From an uncultured Clostridia bacterium (lineage in GTDB: Bacteria > Bacillota > Clostridia > Christensenellales > Borkfalkiaceae): a DNA stretch of 34,753 bases. Below are positions 1-7,088 of the stretch, in pieces. The position numbers were made by a program, and so were the translations under genes. The stretch covers positions 1 through 34,753 of the forward strand of contig CANQAZ010000009.1 of NCBI GenBank assembly GCA_947589555.1, in the 5' to 3' direction. The notes under the pieces were generated by a model, which did no database searches, was not told the origin of the DNA, and saw only the letters and a program-made list of their open reading frames with translations. Within the stretch, counting starts at the first letter, position 1. Every line of letters starts with the position of its first letter.

Positions 1-439
1 CCTTGCGGCGACCCGCGCGGCCGTGGAAGAAGGCTATGTCCCCGGCGGCGGCTCCGCTCTCCTCTCCTGTGTGCCCGTTCTGCGCCGTTTGGTATCCACC
101 CTCTCGGGCGATGAAAAAACGGGCGCAAGCATAATCCTGAAAGCGTGCGAAGAGCCCGTCCGCCAGATCGCCGCGAACGCGGGCGTGGACGGCTCCGTCG
201 TCGTTGACAAGATCCTCGCGAAAAAGTCGGTGACCTTCGGCTTCGACGCGCTGAAAAACGTCTACGCCGATATGGTGGCCAGCGGCATCATCGACCCCAC
301 GAAGGTCACCCGCTCGGTATTGCAGAACGCGGCTTCCGTGGCGGCGACCCTGCTTACGACGGAATCCATCGTCACGGATATTCCCACCCCTCCCGCTCCC
401 CCTGCACCCGCAGGCGGCGGAATGGACGGAATGTATTGA
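1..439 (+). CDS. groEL: 60 kDa chaperonin GroEL, C-terminal part (5' end outside window)
   Basis: The frame is open from base 2 and reads [20 protein letters not shown], the strongly conserved equatorial-domain segment of GroEL that follows the apical domain. It continues through a [13 protein letters not shown] segment to the typical disordered tail ending GGGMDGMY. GroEL forms the double-ring ATP-dependent folding chamber in the cytosol. Only about the last 145 of roughly 540 residues are inside the window. A strong intrinsic terminator follows the stop codon within 12 bases, so this is the end of its transcription unit (usually groES-groEL). The neighbouring genes converge on it from the other strand and are functionally unrelated. 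Identification is secure. Confidence 0.97.
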   Translation, partial: LAATRAAVEEGYVPGGGSALLSCVPVLRRLVSTLSGDEKTGASIILKACEEPVRQIAANAGVDGSVVVDKILAKKSVTFGFDALKNVYADMVASGIIDPTKVTRSVLQNAASVAATLLTTESIVTDIPTPPAPPAPAGGGMDGMY

Positions 440-449
440 TTTCAAGCAA

Positions 450-477
450 AAATCGGGGCTTTTTGCCCCGATTTTTT
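450..477 (+). terminator. Rho-independent terminator of groEL
   Basis: A 9-bp perfect stem, AATCGGGGC / GCCCCGATT (451-459 with 465-473), has a 5-base loop and runs into a T tract on the plus strand just after the groEL stop. Confidence 0.93.
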
Positions 478-510
478 CGTATCATAAAAGAAATTTTCAA
501 CAGAAAAGTT

Positions 511-555
511 GCCAAAAACAAGGAAAACCCGCGAAAATCGTTTCCGCAGGTTTTT
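511..555 (-). terminator. Rho-independent terminator of the phosphonate operon
   Basis: Read on the minus strand, AAAACCTGCG pairs with CGCGGGTTTT (554-545 with 533-524, one G-U pair) and T-rich sequence follows. It lies directly after the stop of the licC-like gene at 558 and closes the minus-strand operon before it meets groEL. Confidence 0.78.
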
Positions 556-557
556 TG

Positions 558-1265
558 TTACAGAAATTTTTTCGCGAGCCGCGCCTCCACGGCTTGAAGT
601 TCGGCGGGAGTATCGATTTCGGTGATCGCATCCTCCGCGATCGGATGGACGTACATTTCAATTTGCGGAAGGTTTTCGTTGACGACGTCGTCCCAAAACA
701 ATTCCTCGTAGCCGAGGCTACCGAATCTGCGCTCCACACAGCGGGCGACTTCGGCCGCCTCGCGCGCTTTCAGATAGCAAATACCGACCATATTGTACAC
801 ATCGTCCCCCCGCTTGCCGACGCGGGTGATCCGCCCCGCCCCGTCCGTCTCGAACACCCAATCGTCGGAGTGCCCTTTGACATATTTTCCGAAATAGCAC
901 GAGGCGCCGAGTTCCGCCAAAAATACGTCCTTTTGCGGAATGTAGAGATCGGCTTCGCAAATGAAGCAATCCCCCTTTTCGAGTTCGGCGCGCGCGACGT
1001 AGACGGAGGAGATATTATTGACCTTCTCAAAATACGGATTCTCGATGAGGCGCACCTGCGGGTATTTGCGCGGCAGATAGCCGAATTGCTCTTTGAGGTA
1101 CCCAACGACGACGGTCAACTCGCCGACGCCGCGGGCGATGAGTCCCTCTATCACCGTCTCGATCATCGGCTTCCCCCCGACGGGAATGAGGGGTTTGGGC
1201 ACGCTCTCGGTCAGCGGACGCATACGGCTTCCGAGCCCGGAGGCCATGAGAATGGCGCGTTCCAT
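558..1265 (-). CDS. LicC-like cytidylyltransferase, probably CTP:2-aminoethylphosphonate
   Basis: A 235-residue nucleotidyltransferase of the sugar-phosphate/choline-phosphate type. The N-terminus has the nucleotide-binding loop MASGLGSRMRPLTE (residues 7-20) followed by KPLIPVGGKPMI. A LicC-like NNISSVYVAR segment (83-92) and ICEADLY (102-108) supply the substrate-side and metal-binding acidic residues. LicC makes CDP-choline from CTP and phosphocholine; homologues in phosphonate clusters (the PntC type) make CMP-AEP. It is the last gene of a cluster that makes AEP, and its start overlaps the pepM stop (TAATG), so translational coupling is likely. AEP as substrate is therefore inferred from context. 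A hexose-1-phosphate or phosphocholine substrate is possible but less likely. Confidence 0.85.
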   Translation of the reverse strand: MERAILMASGLGSRMRPLTESVPKPLIPVGGKPMIETVIEGLIARGVGELTVVVGYLKEQFGYLPRKYPQVRLIENPYFEKVNNISSVYVARAELEKGDCFICEADLYIPQKDVFLAELGASCYFGKYVKGHSDDWVFETDGAGRITRVGKRGDDVYNMVGICYLKAREAAEVARCVERRFGSLGYEELFWDDVVNENLPQIEMYVHPIAEDAITEIDTPAELQAVEARLAKKFL

Positions 1266-2560
1266 TATAACTCCTCGATGAGACTGATGATATCCTTGAT
1301 GGGCAGAAGGCGGTCGTCCACTTCCTTTGCGCGATGATAGCGCAAAATGTCGCTCGCCGTCTGTTGCATCGCCGGGAAAGCGCTCCGCGTGAGTTGGTTT
1401 GCATAGATCACGATGTTCACCCCGTGCTCGTGCAGTTCGCGCTCCGTGATGGTGTTGAAGGACGTGGGAACGACGACGATCGGCGTTTTTGGATCGACCG
1501 AGCGGAATTTATCGCAAAATTCGAGAATTTCGTCGGGCGATTTTTTGCGGCTGTGGATCATGATGCCGTCCGCCCCCGCCTTTACATAGGCAAAAGCACG
1601 GTCGAGCGCGTCCTGCATGCCGCGTTCGAGGATGAGACTCTCGATCCGCGCGATGATCATAAAGTCGTCCGTCAACTGAATGCGTTTGCCCGCGGCGATC
1701 TTTTCGCAAAAATGCGGAATATCGTCTTGCTGTTGCTCCACTTCCGTGCCGAACAGCGAATTGCGTTTGAGCCCAACCTTGTCTTCAATGATGATCGCAG
1801 AAACCCCCATGCGCTCCAAAGAGCGAACGGTATAGACAAAGTGCTCGATAAGCCCGCCCGTATCGCCGTCGAAGATGATGGGCTTCGTCGTGACCTCCAT
1901 CACATCGTCGATGGTGCGGAAGCGCGACGTCATATCGACGAGTTCGATATCGGGCTTCCCCTTTGCCGTGGAATCGCACAAAGAACTGATCCACATGGCG
2001 TCGAATTGGTCGTATTCGCCATCCTGCTCGACGACGGTCTTTTCGGCGATGAGGCCCGTGAGCCCGCTGTGCACTTCGAGCGTCTTAACGACGGGACGGA
2101 GCGACAAAAGTTTTTTGAGGCGGCCGCGGCGAAGTTCCGGCATGGCGAGTTTCTCTTTTTCGCGCATGTCGATCCTGCGCACTTCCTCGCTATACGTATA
2201 GGGAACGTCGATGATCTTTCCGCCGTATGCGGAAAGCAACTTTTCCACATTGTCGCGGATGGCTTTGAGGGGAGGAGATTTCCAATTATCGCCGTGAATG
2301 ACGTAATCGGGACGGTATTTTTCGATGATCCGATCGTAAAGGATGTCCTCCTGTACGACGACCTCGCTGACCCCCTCGATCTTGCGGACCATTTCGAGCC
2401 GCTCTTCGAAACTGACGGAGGGAAAGCGGTTGAAGCGGATCATGGCCTCGTCGCCGAGCACGCCGACGATCACTTTGCCGTATTTTTGCGCCTCGCGGAT
2501 GATATTGAGATGTCCTTCGTGGATCACGCTCGTACAAAAGCAGGTGTAGACGGTTTTCAT
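1265..2560 (-). CDS. pepM: Phosphoenolpyruvate mutase with N-terminal nucleotidyltransferase-like domain
   Basis: A 431-residue two-domain protein. Residues about 1-135 form a cytidylyltransferase-like Rossmann domain with HEGH (14-17), a variant of the HxGH motif of glycerol-3-phosphate and phosphoethanolamine cytidylyltransferases. Residues about 150-425 are PEP mutase of the isocitrate-lyase superfamily, with GDTGG (232-236) and the mutase signature EDKVGLKRNS (259-268). PEP mutase forms the C-P bond by converting PEP to phosphonopyruvate; the equilibrium is unfavourable, so a decarboxylase is needed, and ppd lies in the same operon. Fusions of this layout are known in phosphonate clusters, but whether the N-terminal domain is active is not evident, because the usual second signature near residues 120-130 is diverged. 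The gene starts 10 bases after phnW ends. Confidence 0.93.
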   Translation of the reverse strand: MKTVYTCFCTSVIHEGHLNIIREAQKYGKVIVGVLGDEAMIRFNRFPSVSFEERLEMVRKIEGVSEVVVQEDILYDRIIEKYRPDYVIHGDNWKSPPLKAIRDNVEKLLSAYGGKIIDVPYTYSEEVRRIDMREKEKLAMPELRRGRLKKLLSLRPVVKTLEVHSGLTGLIAEKTVVEQDGEYDQFDAMWISSLCDSTAKGKPDIELVDMTSRFRTIDDVMEVTTKPIIFDGDTGGLIEHFVYTVRSLERMGVSAIIIEDKVGLKRNSLFGTEVEQQQDDIPHFCEKIAAGKRIQLTDDFMIIARIESLILERGMQDALDRAFAYVKAGADGIMIHSRKKSPDEILEFCDKFRSVDPKTPIVVVPTSFNTITERELHEHGVNIVIYANQLTRSAFPAMQQTASDILRYHRAKEVDDRLLPIKDIISLIEEL

Positions 2561-2569
2561 GGTTTTTCC

Positions 2570-3703
2570 TCAATTTTTCTTGTAAATTACGGGCACAGTG
2601 ACGCCGCAGGCGGAGAGCGCCTCGCGGAACACCTTGAAAAAGGCGACGATATCTTCTTCGTCGATGGCGCCGAGCGCGCAGAGACGGAACATTCCGCCTC
2701 CCGAGACTTTGCCGGGATAGATCGTAAACCCTCTTTCGTAGCAATAATCGTGTACTTTTTCAAAATTCCAATGGGGATCGTCGGGATAGAGCGCGGCGGC
2801 GACGAGCCCCGTCTGCCACTCGCGGCGGATAAATTCGCGGAAGCCGAGTTCTTCAAGCCCCTTATGGATGGCGTTCATGACGCGCGTATGGCGCGCCCAC
2901 TTCGCCTCTTCCCCCTCCGCAAAGTACTCTTTCAGCGCCTGAATGGCGGCATAGATCGTCTGTACGGGGGGCGTAAAGTGCATTTCCCCCGTCTTTTCGA
3001 AATAATCGTACTGCAAAAACAGATTGCAGTAGTAAGAGCGCGTGGGATAGGAGGCGGATCTTTCGATCTCGGCGCGGTTGCCGATGATAAACGAGAGCCC
3101 CGTCATCCCCATGATCCCCTTCTGCGCGGAAGCCATGCAAAAATCGATGTTGTCCTTTTGCACGTCGATGGGCCGCATGGCAAGGGTGGAAGTCGTATCC
3201 ACCGTGAAAATGGCGCCGTATTTGTGCGCGAGCGCCCCCAACTCCCGGATGGGATTGAGGATGCCCGTGCCCGTTTCGTTGTGCGTCGTGTACACTTGGT
3301 AGATATCGGGATCGGCCTGCAACGTTTTTTCCACGAGGGCGAGGTCGGGGCGCTCGTCGATGGGGAATTTCAAATCGATGTGCGGCAAGCCGTAGTGTTC
3401 GCAAATTTCAACGGCGCGCGTGCTGTACGCCCCGTTGTTGACGACGAGAATTTTCTTGCCCGCCGGGAGCAACGAGTTGAGGCAGACGTCCAAATTGAGG
3501 GTACCCGAACCGCAGAACAGCACCGATGTGTACCGCTCGGGATCGGCGTGCACGATTTTCAGAAGATCGGCGCGCAAACCCTTCATGAGGGAAGCAAACT
3601 CTTTTTCGCGGGGACAAATATCGGGCACGACCTGCGCCATTTTTACGGTGTCCGTCGTGGTGGAAGGCCCCGGGTTGAGTAAAATATTTCTTTTGATGTC
3701 CAT
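2570..3703 (-). CDS. phnW: 2-aminoethylphosphonate--pyruvate transaminase (AEP transaminase)
   Basis: A 377-residue fold-type I PLP aminotransferase close to PhnW. It starts ILLNPGPSTTTDTVKMAQ, the class V aminotransferase opening, and has the cofactor lysine in SAQKGIMGMTG (Lys195) after the VDTTSTLAMRPIDV segment (168-181). In degradation PhnW converts AEP and pyruvate to phosphonoacetaldehyde and alanine; in a biosynthetic cluster with pepM and ppd it should run the other way and make AEP. No phosphonatase gene (phnX) is present, which favours biosynthesis. It lies 2 bases after ppd and 10 before pepM in an operon layout. Confidence 0.93.
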   Translation of the reverse strand: MDIKRNILLNPGPSTTTDTVKMAQVVPDICPREKEFASLMKGLRADLLKIVHADPERYTSVLFCGSGTLNLDVCLNSLLPAGKKILVVNNGAYSTRAVEICEHYGLPHIDLKFPIDERPDLALVEKTLQADPDIYQVYTTHNETGTGILNPIRELGALAHKYGAIFTVDTTSTLAMRPIDVQKDNIDFCMASAQKGIMGMTGLSFIIGNRAEIERSASYPTRSYYCNLFLQYDYFEKTGEMHFTPPVQTIYAAIQALKEYFAEGEEAKWARHTRVMNAIHKGLEELGFREFIRREWQTGLVAAALYPDDPHWNFEKVHDYCYERGFTIYPGKVSGGGMFRLCALGAIDEEDIVAFFKVFREALSACGVTVPVIYKKN

Positions 3704-3705
3704 AG

Positions 3706-4845
3706 TTACCTCTTCGTTTTCAAGTGCTCCATAAATCTTTCTTTATTCTCCCGCGCGGTCGTCGTGGGACGTCCGAGGTCGGCGCGGGACGCGAGATTGC
3801 AAAAAACTTCGAGAAAAGTGAGTTTTTTGCTCTTTTTTGCCTCATTTAAGGCGGCCGCAAGCCCGTCGTAACTCTCTGCCCGCAGGATTTTTTCGTATCC
3901 GCAGCCTTCTGCGATCTTACAAAGATCGATCTTCGCGGCCGAAGTCGGCATCCCGCCCACCGTCTCGTGTGCGCCGTTGTTGATCACGATGTGGACGAGG
4001 TTTTGGGGCTTCCTCGCGCCGATCACCGCCATTGCGCCTAAATGCATGAGCGCGGCGCCGTCGCCGTCGATGCACCAGATCCGCGTATGCGGCTTTTCGA
4101 GCGCAATGCCGAGGGCGATAGACGAACTGTGCCCCATTGAGCCGACCGTGAGAAAATCTTTTCCGTGCCCCTCTTTACGCGATTCGCGGATCTCGAAAAG
4201 TTCGCGCGAGGCCTTCCCCGTGGTGGAGACAACGGGATCGCTCCCCGCGGCTTCCGCGACCATGCCGATGACCTTCTCGCGCACCATTGTATTCGCATTG
4301 CCGTAAACTGCCTTATCGGCGTATTCGAGCGCGCCTTTTTTTACAACGATCGCCGAACTCTTCCCCTCCGCCGCGCGCTTTGCGGCCTCCGCCAAAAATG
4401 CCGACAACTTCTCTTCGGATGTATCCTTTTCGAGCACCATTGCGCAAACTTCGAGGTCTTCGAGAAGGCGCAGGGTGACCATTCCCTGATAGATGTGCTG
4501 GGGCTCATCGTGGACGCCCGGCTCCCCCCGCCAACCGACGATGAAGAGCACGGGAATGGCATAAACGCGCTCATTGAGCAGAGAAGCGACGGGGTTGATG
4601 ATGTTCCCCTCCCCGCTGTTCTGCATGTAGACGACCGGGACCTTTCCGGTGGCGAGGTGATATCCCGCGGCAATGGCAACGGCGTTGCCCTCGTTTGCCG
4701 CGACGATGTGCCTTGCGCCGTCGGTGCCGTACCGGTTGACGAGATAGTCGCAAAGCGGCCGTAAAAGGGAATCGGGAACACCCGTAAAGAGCGGATCTTC
4801 TCCCGTAACTGCCGTTAAATTTCGGATAAATTGCTCGATTTGCAC
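3706..4845 (-). CDS. ppd: Phosphonopyruvate decarboxylase
   Basis: A 379-residue thiamine-diphosphate enzyme with a GTG start. The PYR domain comes first, with AANEGNAVAIAAGYHLATG carrying the catalytic Glu52, followed by the PP domain with the ThDP-Mg motif GDGAALMHLGAM (261-272) and the closing NNGAHETVGGMPT (289-301), all close to known phosphonopyruvate and sulfopyruvate decarboxylases. It removes CO2 from phosphonopyruvate to give phosphonoacetaldehyde, the step that pulls the PEP mutase reaction forward. An AGGAGG lies 12 bases upstream of the GTG, a long spacing. The first 107 bases of the gene and its upstream junction with licD are repeated at 5829-6034, where only a 48-residue fragment remains. 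Confidence 0.94.
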   Translation of the reverse strand: MQIEQFIRNLTAVTGEDPLFTGVPDSLLRPLCDYLVNRYGTDGARHIVAANEGNAVAIAAGYHLATGKVPVVYMQNSGEGNIINPVASLLNERVYAIPVLFIVGWRGEPGVHDEPQHIYQGMVTLRLLEDLEVCAMVLEKDTSEEKLSAFLAEAAKRAAEGKSSAIVVKKGALEYADKAVYGNANTMVREKVIGMVAEAAGSDPVVSTTGKASRELFEIRESRKEGHGKDFLTVGSMGHSSSIALGIALEKPHTRIWCIDGDGAALMHLGAMAVIGARKPQNLVHIVINNGAHETVGGMPTSAAKIDLCKIAEGCGYEKILRAESYDGLAAALNEAKKSKKLTFLEVFCNLASRADLGRPTTTARENKERFMEHLKTKR

Positions 4846-4944
4846 GATATTTTCAAGCCTCCTACTTGCAAAGTACCTTCAAATTATGCTTCATCTGTTT
4901 GTTGGGCGGGGGCGGCATCATGTAATCGCCGTAGATCTTGGTGA
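4739..4944. repeat. Direct repeat copy A, licD/ppd junction
   Basis: This 206-base stretch recurs at 5829-6034 with only three substitutions (4854, 4917 and 4922 against 5944, 6007 and 6012). It holds the 5' end of ppd, the intergenic RBS region, and the last 83 bases of licD. Outside these limits the two copies diverge at once. The period is 1090 bases. Confidence 0.97.
4862..4944 (-). pseudogene. licD 3' fragment
   Basis: The fragment reads TKIYGDYMMPPPPNKQMKHN and continues to the same stop as the intact licD at 5952, with one Thr-to-Met change. It has no upstream coding part. Together with the ppd fragment at 5789-5935 it shows that licD and ppd were adjacent before the lipoprotein gene arrived. 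Confidence 0.93.
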
Positions 4945-5035
4945 AACACCTTGAACGTAAATCGAACATTTGGGCTGTATCATGGGAGCGAAGATATAAC
5001 CGCCCGCGCCTTCCTTGTATTCCGCTTAATTCACT

Positions 5036-5718
5036 TTATATTTCAACGCCCCATTCAACGGTACAGTTGCCATTCCAACCGTCCTGCCAACCTTCGGGCG
5101 CAGTTTCGTATGATGTTTTAATCGTAACGCCATTCAAGCCCGCAAAAACGCCCGTTTCAATCACTTTTACATATTCGGGGATAATGATATTCTTGGGAGT
5201 AAAGTTCTCCAAACTATATTCGCGCTCGGATTTTCTTAACTTCACGTTTGGGATAGCGTAATTGGGATTTCCAAATATAATACGGAACAGTCAAATCGTT
5301 TTCCGTACATGACAGATTGCAATACAAGAAGTCTATAAAGATGAGGTCTGTCAAGTTGGGGAAATTCACATAATATTTCGCGGGAAACTTATCGCGTATA
5401 GAAAATTGATGTTGAATTGTCAATTTCTTCGTATTGGTTCCGTTAATAACAAATTCATGCTCTGCTAATCCGTTTTCTCCATGCCCTAATTCCACGACTT
5501 TTTTGCCGTCAATATATTCGGGGATAATCAGTTCTTCGTCATCGGGGATTTTAAGAATATACACGCCGTCTTTTGACCCCTCATTGTAGTAATACTCAAA
5601 TCCCGTCGTCGGTGATTTTACACCAATCTTCAAAATGGTGGATTAACTTCGGAAGTCCGCAAGCAGATAATAATGTCATTGATATGGCTATCGAAAAAAT
5701 TGACAGGAGTTTTTTCAT
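5036..5718 (-). pseudogene. BspA-type leucine-rich-repeat lipoprotein, frameshifted
   Basis: Translation from ATG at 5718 (GGGG seven bases upstream) gives a lipoprotein signal peptide, MKKLLSIFSIAISMTLLLSAC, with lipobox LSAC, but that frame stops at 5593. The body continues in a second frame (about 5633 to 5265: EELIIPEYIDGKKVVELG) and a third frame (about 5280 to 5036: PKNIIIPEYVKVIETGVFAG, ending GWQDGWNGNCTVEWG). The repeated IIPEYV/I segments and the terminal GW-WN-V-WG pattern are typical of BspA-like LRR_5 surface proteins. Two single-base shifts are needed to read it through, one near 5634-5650 and one near 5265-5280. The gene has its own promoter, is visibly richer in A and T than its neighbours, and lies inside a direct repeat, so recent acquisition is likely. 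Short for the family (about 225 residues if repaired). Confidence 0.8.
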
Positions 5719-5748
5719 ATTATTTCCCCGTTCATTACTGTCTACCTA

Positions 5749-5777
5749 ATTATACCATAAGCACGGAATAAAATCAA
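5749..5777 (-). promoter_or_regulatory. Promoter of the lipoprotein pseudogene
   Basis: Minus strand: TTGATT (5777-5772), a 17-base spacer, TATAAT (5754-5749), 31 bases before the ATG. It lies within the inserted segment, so the insert brought its own promoter. Confidence 0.75.
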
Positions 5778-5788
5778 GTCCGAACGGG

Positions 5789-5935
5789 TTAAAAATCAAA
5801 ATGGCACTTTGGCGGGTGCTTGACTAAAACGAGATAGTCGCAAAGCGGCCGTAAAAGGGAATCGGGAACACCCGTAAAGAGCGGATCTTCTCCCGTAACT
5901 GCCGTTAAATTTCGGATAAATTGCTCGATTTGCAC
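5789..5935 (-). pseudogene. ppd 5' fragment
   Basis: This is a second copy of the ppd GTG start and its first 36 codons, up to DYLV. It then runs into unrelated sequence and stops at 5789 after 48 residues. It keeps the same RBS and sits directly after licD, so it may still be translated into a short peptide. Confidence 0.93.
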
Positions 5936-6034
5936 GATATTTTTAAGCCTCCTACTTGCAAAGTACCTTCAAATTATGCTTCATCTGTTTGTTGGGCGGG
6001 GGCGGCGTCATATAATCGCCGTAGATCTTGGTGA
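5829..6034. repeat. Direct repeat copy B, licD/ppd junction
   Basis: Matches 4739-4944 at 203 of 206 bases. This copy includes the true 3' end of the intact licD and the truncated start of ppd. Confidence 0.97.
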
Positions 6035-6773
6035 GCCACTCGTCGTATGCGGCGATCGCCTGAAAGCGGTGCCCCTCGAACAGGAGTTCCGTAAACCAGG
6101 TGAACGCTTCGCACGGCATCAGCCATTGCTCCACGTCGAAGCAGAACAAACTGCAATTTTCGCTTTCCCCGAACTTCGTCTTTGTAGCAAGCGCGTTGGC
6201 CTTCCGCACCGCCCGCGACATGCCGTATAGCGTTGCGCCGAGATAAAACGGAAAACCGAGCGCGCGAAAGACGAGCATCCACTTGTGCTCGGGCACCGCC
6301 CAGCGGGACAGCGCCATGATCGCACTGTATCTGAAACGCTTTTTGCGGAGTTTTTTGATCTCTTTTTCCCCTTTGGGCGCGCCGTCGAGCGGAAAAATAT
6401 CGATAAAAAGATAGGGCACCTCCCTCTGCGACCAACGCTTGATGGGACGCGTCTTATCCATGAGTTTCAAAAAGGGATAAAAGGCTTTCTTGCCCCTATC
6501 GGCGGAGAGCGCAAATCTATCCCCGAGGTCGATCTCCCCGCTTTGGACCATCGCATAAAATCTTTCGTATTCGGGGCGGGTCATCACGACGTCCACATCG
6601 TCGTCCCACGGGATAAATCCCTTGTGCCGCACGGCGCCGATGAGCGTTCCGTACGCGAGGGAATAGGCAAGGCCGTGCTCGCGGCAGATCTCATCGAATT
6701 TTATCAGGATTTCAAGTAGCGCCGCATGAATTCCGTTTAGGTCGAGTTCCTGCGGTTTTTGCTTTTTTTTCAT
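5952..6773 (-). CDS. licD: LicD family phosphotransferase (probable AEP transfer to glycan)
   Basis: A 273-residue LicD/fukutin-type nucleotidyltransferase-fold protein. The diagnostic motif LAYGTLIGAVRHKGFIPWDD (39-58) continues into DVDVVM, giving the metal-binding acidic cluster D57, D58, D59 and D61. LicD enzymes move phosphocholine from CDP-choline to sugars of teichoic acid or lipopolysaccharide. With a LicC-like gene and AEP synthesis genes in the same operon, transfer of AEP from CMP-AEP onto a surface glycan is the best inference. No signal peptide or clear transmembrane helix, so it should act on the cytoplasmic side. RBS AAGGGGAG precedes the ATG. Its last 83 bases are duplicated at 4862-4944. 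Confidence 0.9.
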   Translation of the reverse strand: MKKKQKPQELDLNGIHAALLEILIKFDEICREHGLAYSLAYGTLIGAVRHKGFIPWDDDVDVVMTRPEYERFYAMVQSGEIDLGDRFALSADRGKKAFYPFLKLMDKTRPIKRWSQREVPYLFIDIFPLDGAPKGEKEIKKLRKKRFRYSAIMALSRWAVPEHKWMLVFRALGFPFYLGATLYGMSRAVRKANALATKTKFGESENCSLFCFDVEQWLMPCEAFTWFTELLFEGHRFQAIAAYDEWLTKIYGDYMTPPPPNKQMKHNLKVLCK

Positions 6774-6784
6774 ACGTCTCCCCT

Positions 6785-6807
6785 TTGCGCCATAACACGC
6801 GGCGCAA
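6785..6807 (-). promoter_or_regulatory. Hairpin between the regulator and licD
   Basis: TTGCGCC pairs perfectly with GGCGCAA (7 bp, 9-base loop) immediately after the HTH gene stop and just upstream of the licD RBS. There is no T tract, so it is more likely an RNA processing or expression-balancing hairpin than a terminator. Confidence 0.5.
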
Positions 6808-7014
6808 TCAAAATTCCTTTAAGCCCAAAAGGTGGTCCGTAGAGCAATCGAGAATGGTAGCAATATTCGCAAGGCGCTCCAACGTTGGCTCCGAGGAGCC
6901 GTTTTCATAGCGAGCGTAGGATGGTTGAGCGATCCCGAGTTTGTTCGCCATATCCCGCTGTGTGTAATTGCACAATTTCCGCATCTCTTTCAGACGCTCA
7001 CAAAAGACTTTCAT
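6808..7014 (-). CDS. Small XRE/Cro-CI family transcriptional regulator
   Basis: A 68-residue protein consisting almost entirely of one Cro/CI helix-turn-helix. CNYTQRDMANKLGIAQPSYA (residues 15-34) covers the helix-turn-helix, followed by RYENGSSEPTLERLANIATI and a short LGLKEF tail with no effector domain. It lies 34 bases upstream of licD on the same strand and divergent from the glycosyltransferase gene, with two identical-type palindromes between them. It most likely represses its own operon and the divergent gene. The start codon lies only about 13 bases past a TATAAT on the minus strand and has no clear RBS, so the message may be leaderless or start further upstream. Confidence 0.85.
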   Translation of the reverse strand: MKVFCERLKEMRKLCNYTQRDMANKLGIAQPSYARYENGSSEPTLERLANIATILDCSTDHLLGLKEF

Positions 7015-7018
7015 TGCG

Positions 7019-7047
7019 TTGACAATTATAGCAATCTGTTATATAAT
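7019..7047 (+). promoter_or_regulatory. Consensus sigma-A promoter of the glycosyltransferase gene
   Basis: TTGACA (7019-7024), a 17-base spacer, TATAAT (7042-7047). Both hexamers match consensus exactly. The first operator-like palindrome fills most of the spacer, so bound repressor would exclude RNA polymerase. Confidence 0.9.
7028..7042. promoter_or_regulatory. Operator-like palindrome O1
   Basis: ATAGCAATCTGTTAT is an imperfect dyad (ATAGC / GTTAT) inside the promoter spacer. It matches O2 at 7059-7073 as ATAGCRRTYTGYTAT. The probable ligand is the HTH protein encoded at 6808-7014. Confidence 0.7.
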
Positions 7048-7058
7048 GATTAAAAAAT

Positions 7059-7073
7059 ATAGCGGTTTGCTAT
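7059..7073. promoter_or_regulatory. Operator-like palindrome O2
   Basis: ATAGCGGTTTGCTAT is a dyad with arms ATAGC / GCTAT, centred 31 bp from O1, about three helical turns. It lies between the -10 box and the RBS of the glycosyltransferase gene, and upstream of the regulator gene on the other strand. Confidence 0.7.
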
Positions 7074-7088
7074 CAACCGGAGTAAATG

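Noticed and set aside
1334..3682. A very long open frame (about 780 codons) on the plus strand opposite pepM and phnW.
   Set aside because: It is antisense to two clearly recognised enzymes, has a composition biased to Arg, His, Asp and Phe, and shows no family motifs. High-GC codon use on one strand creates such frames on the other.
4739..6034. The direct repeats as the ends of a transposon.
   Set aside because: There is no transposase and no terminal inverted repeats, and the repeats are pieces of the host genes themselves, far too long for a target-site duplication. Recombination is the better explanation.
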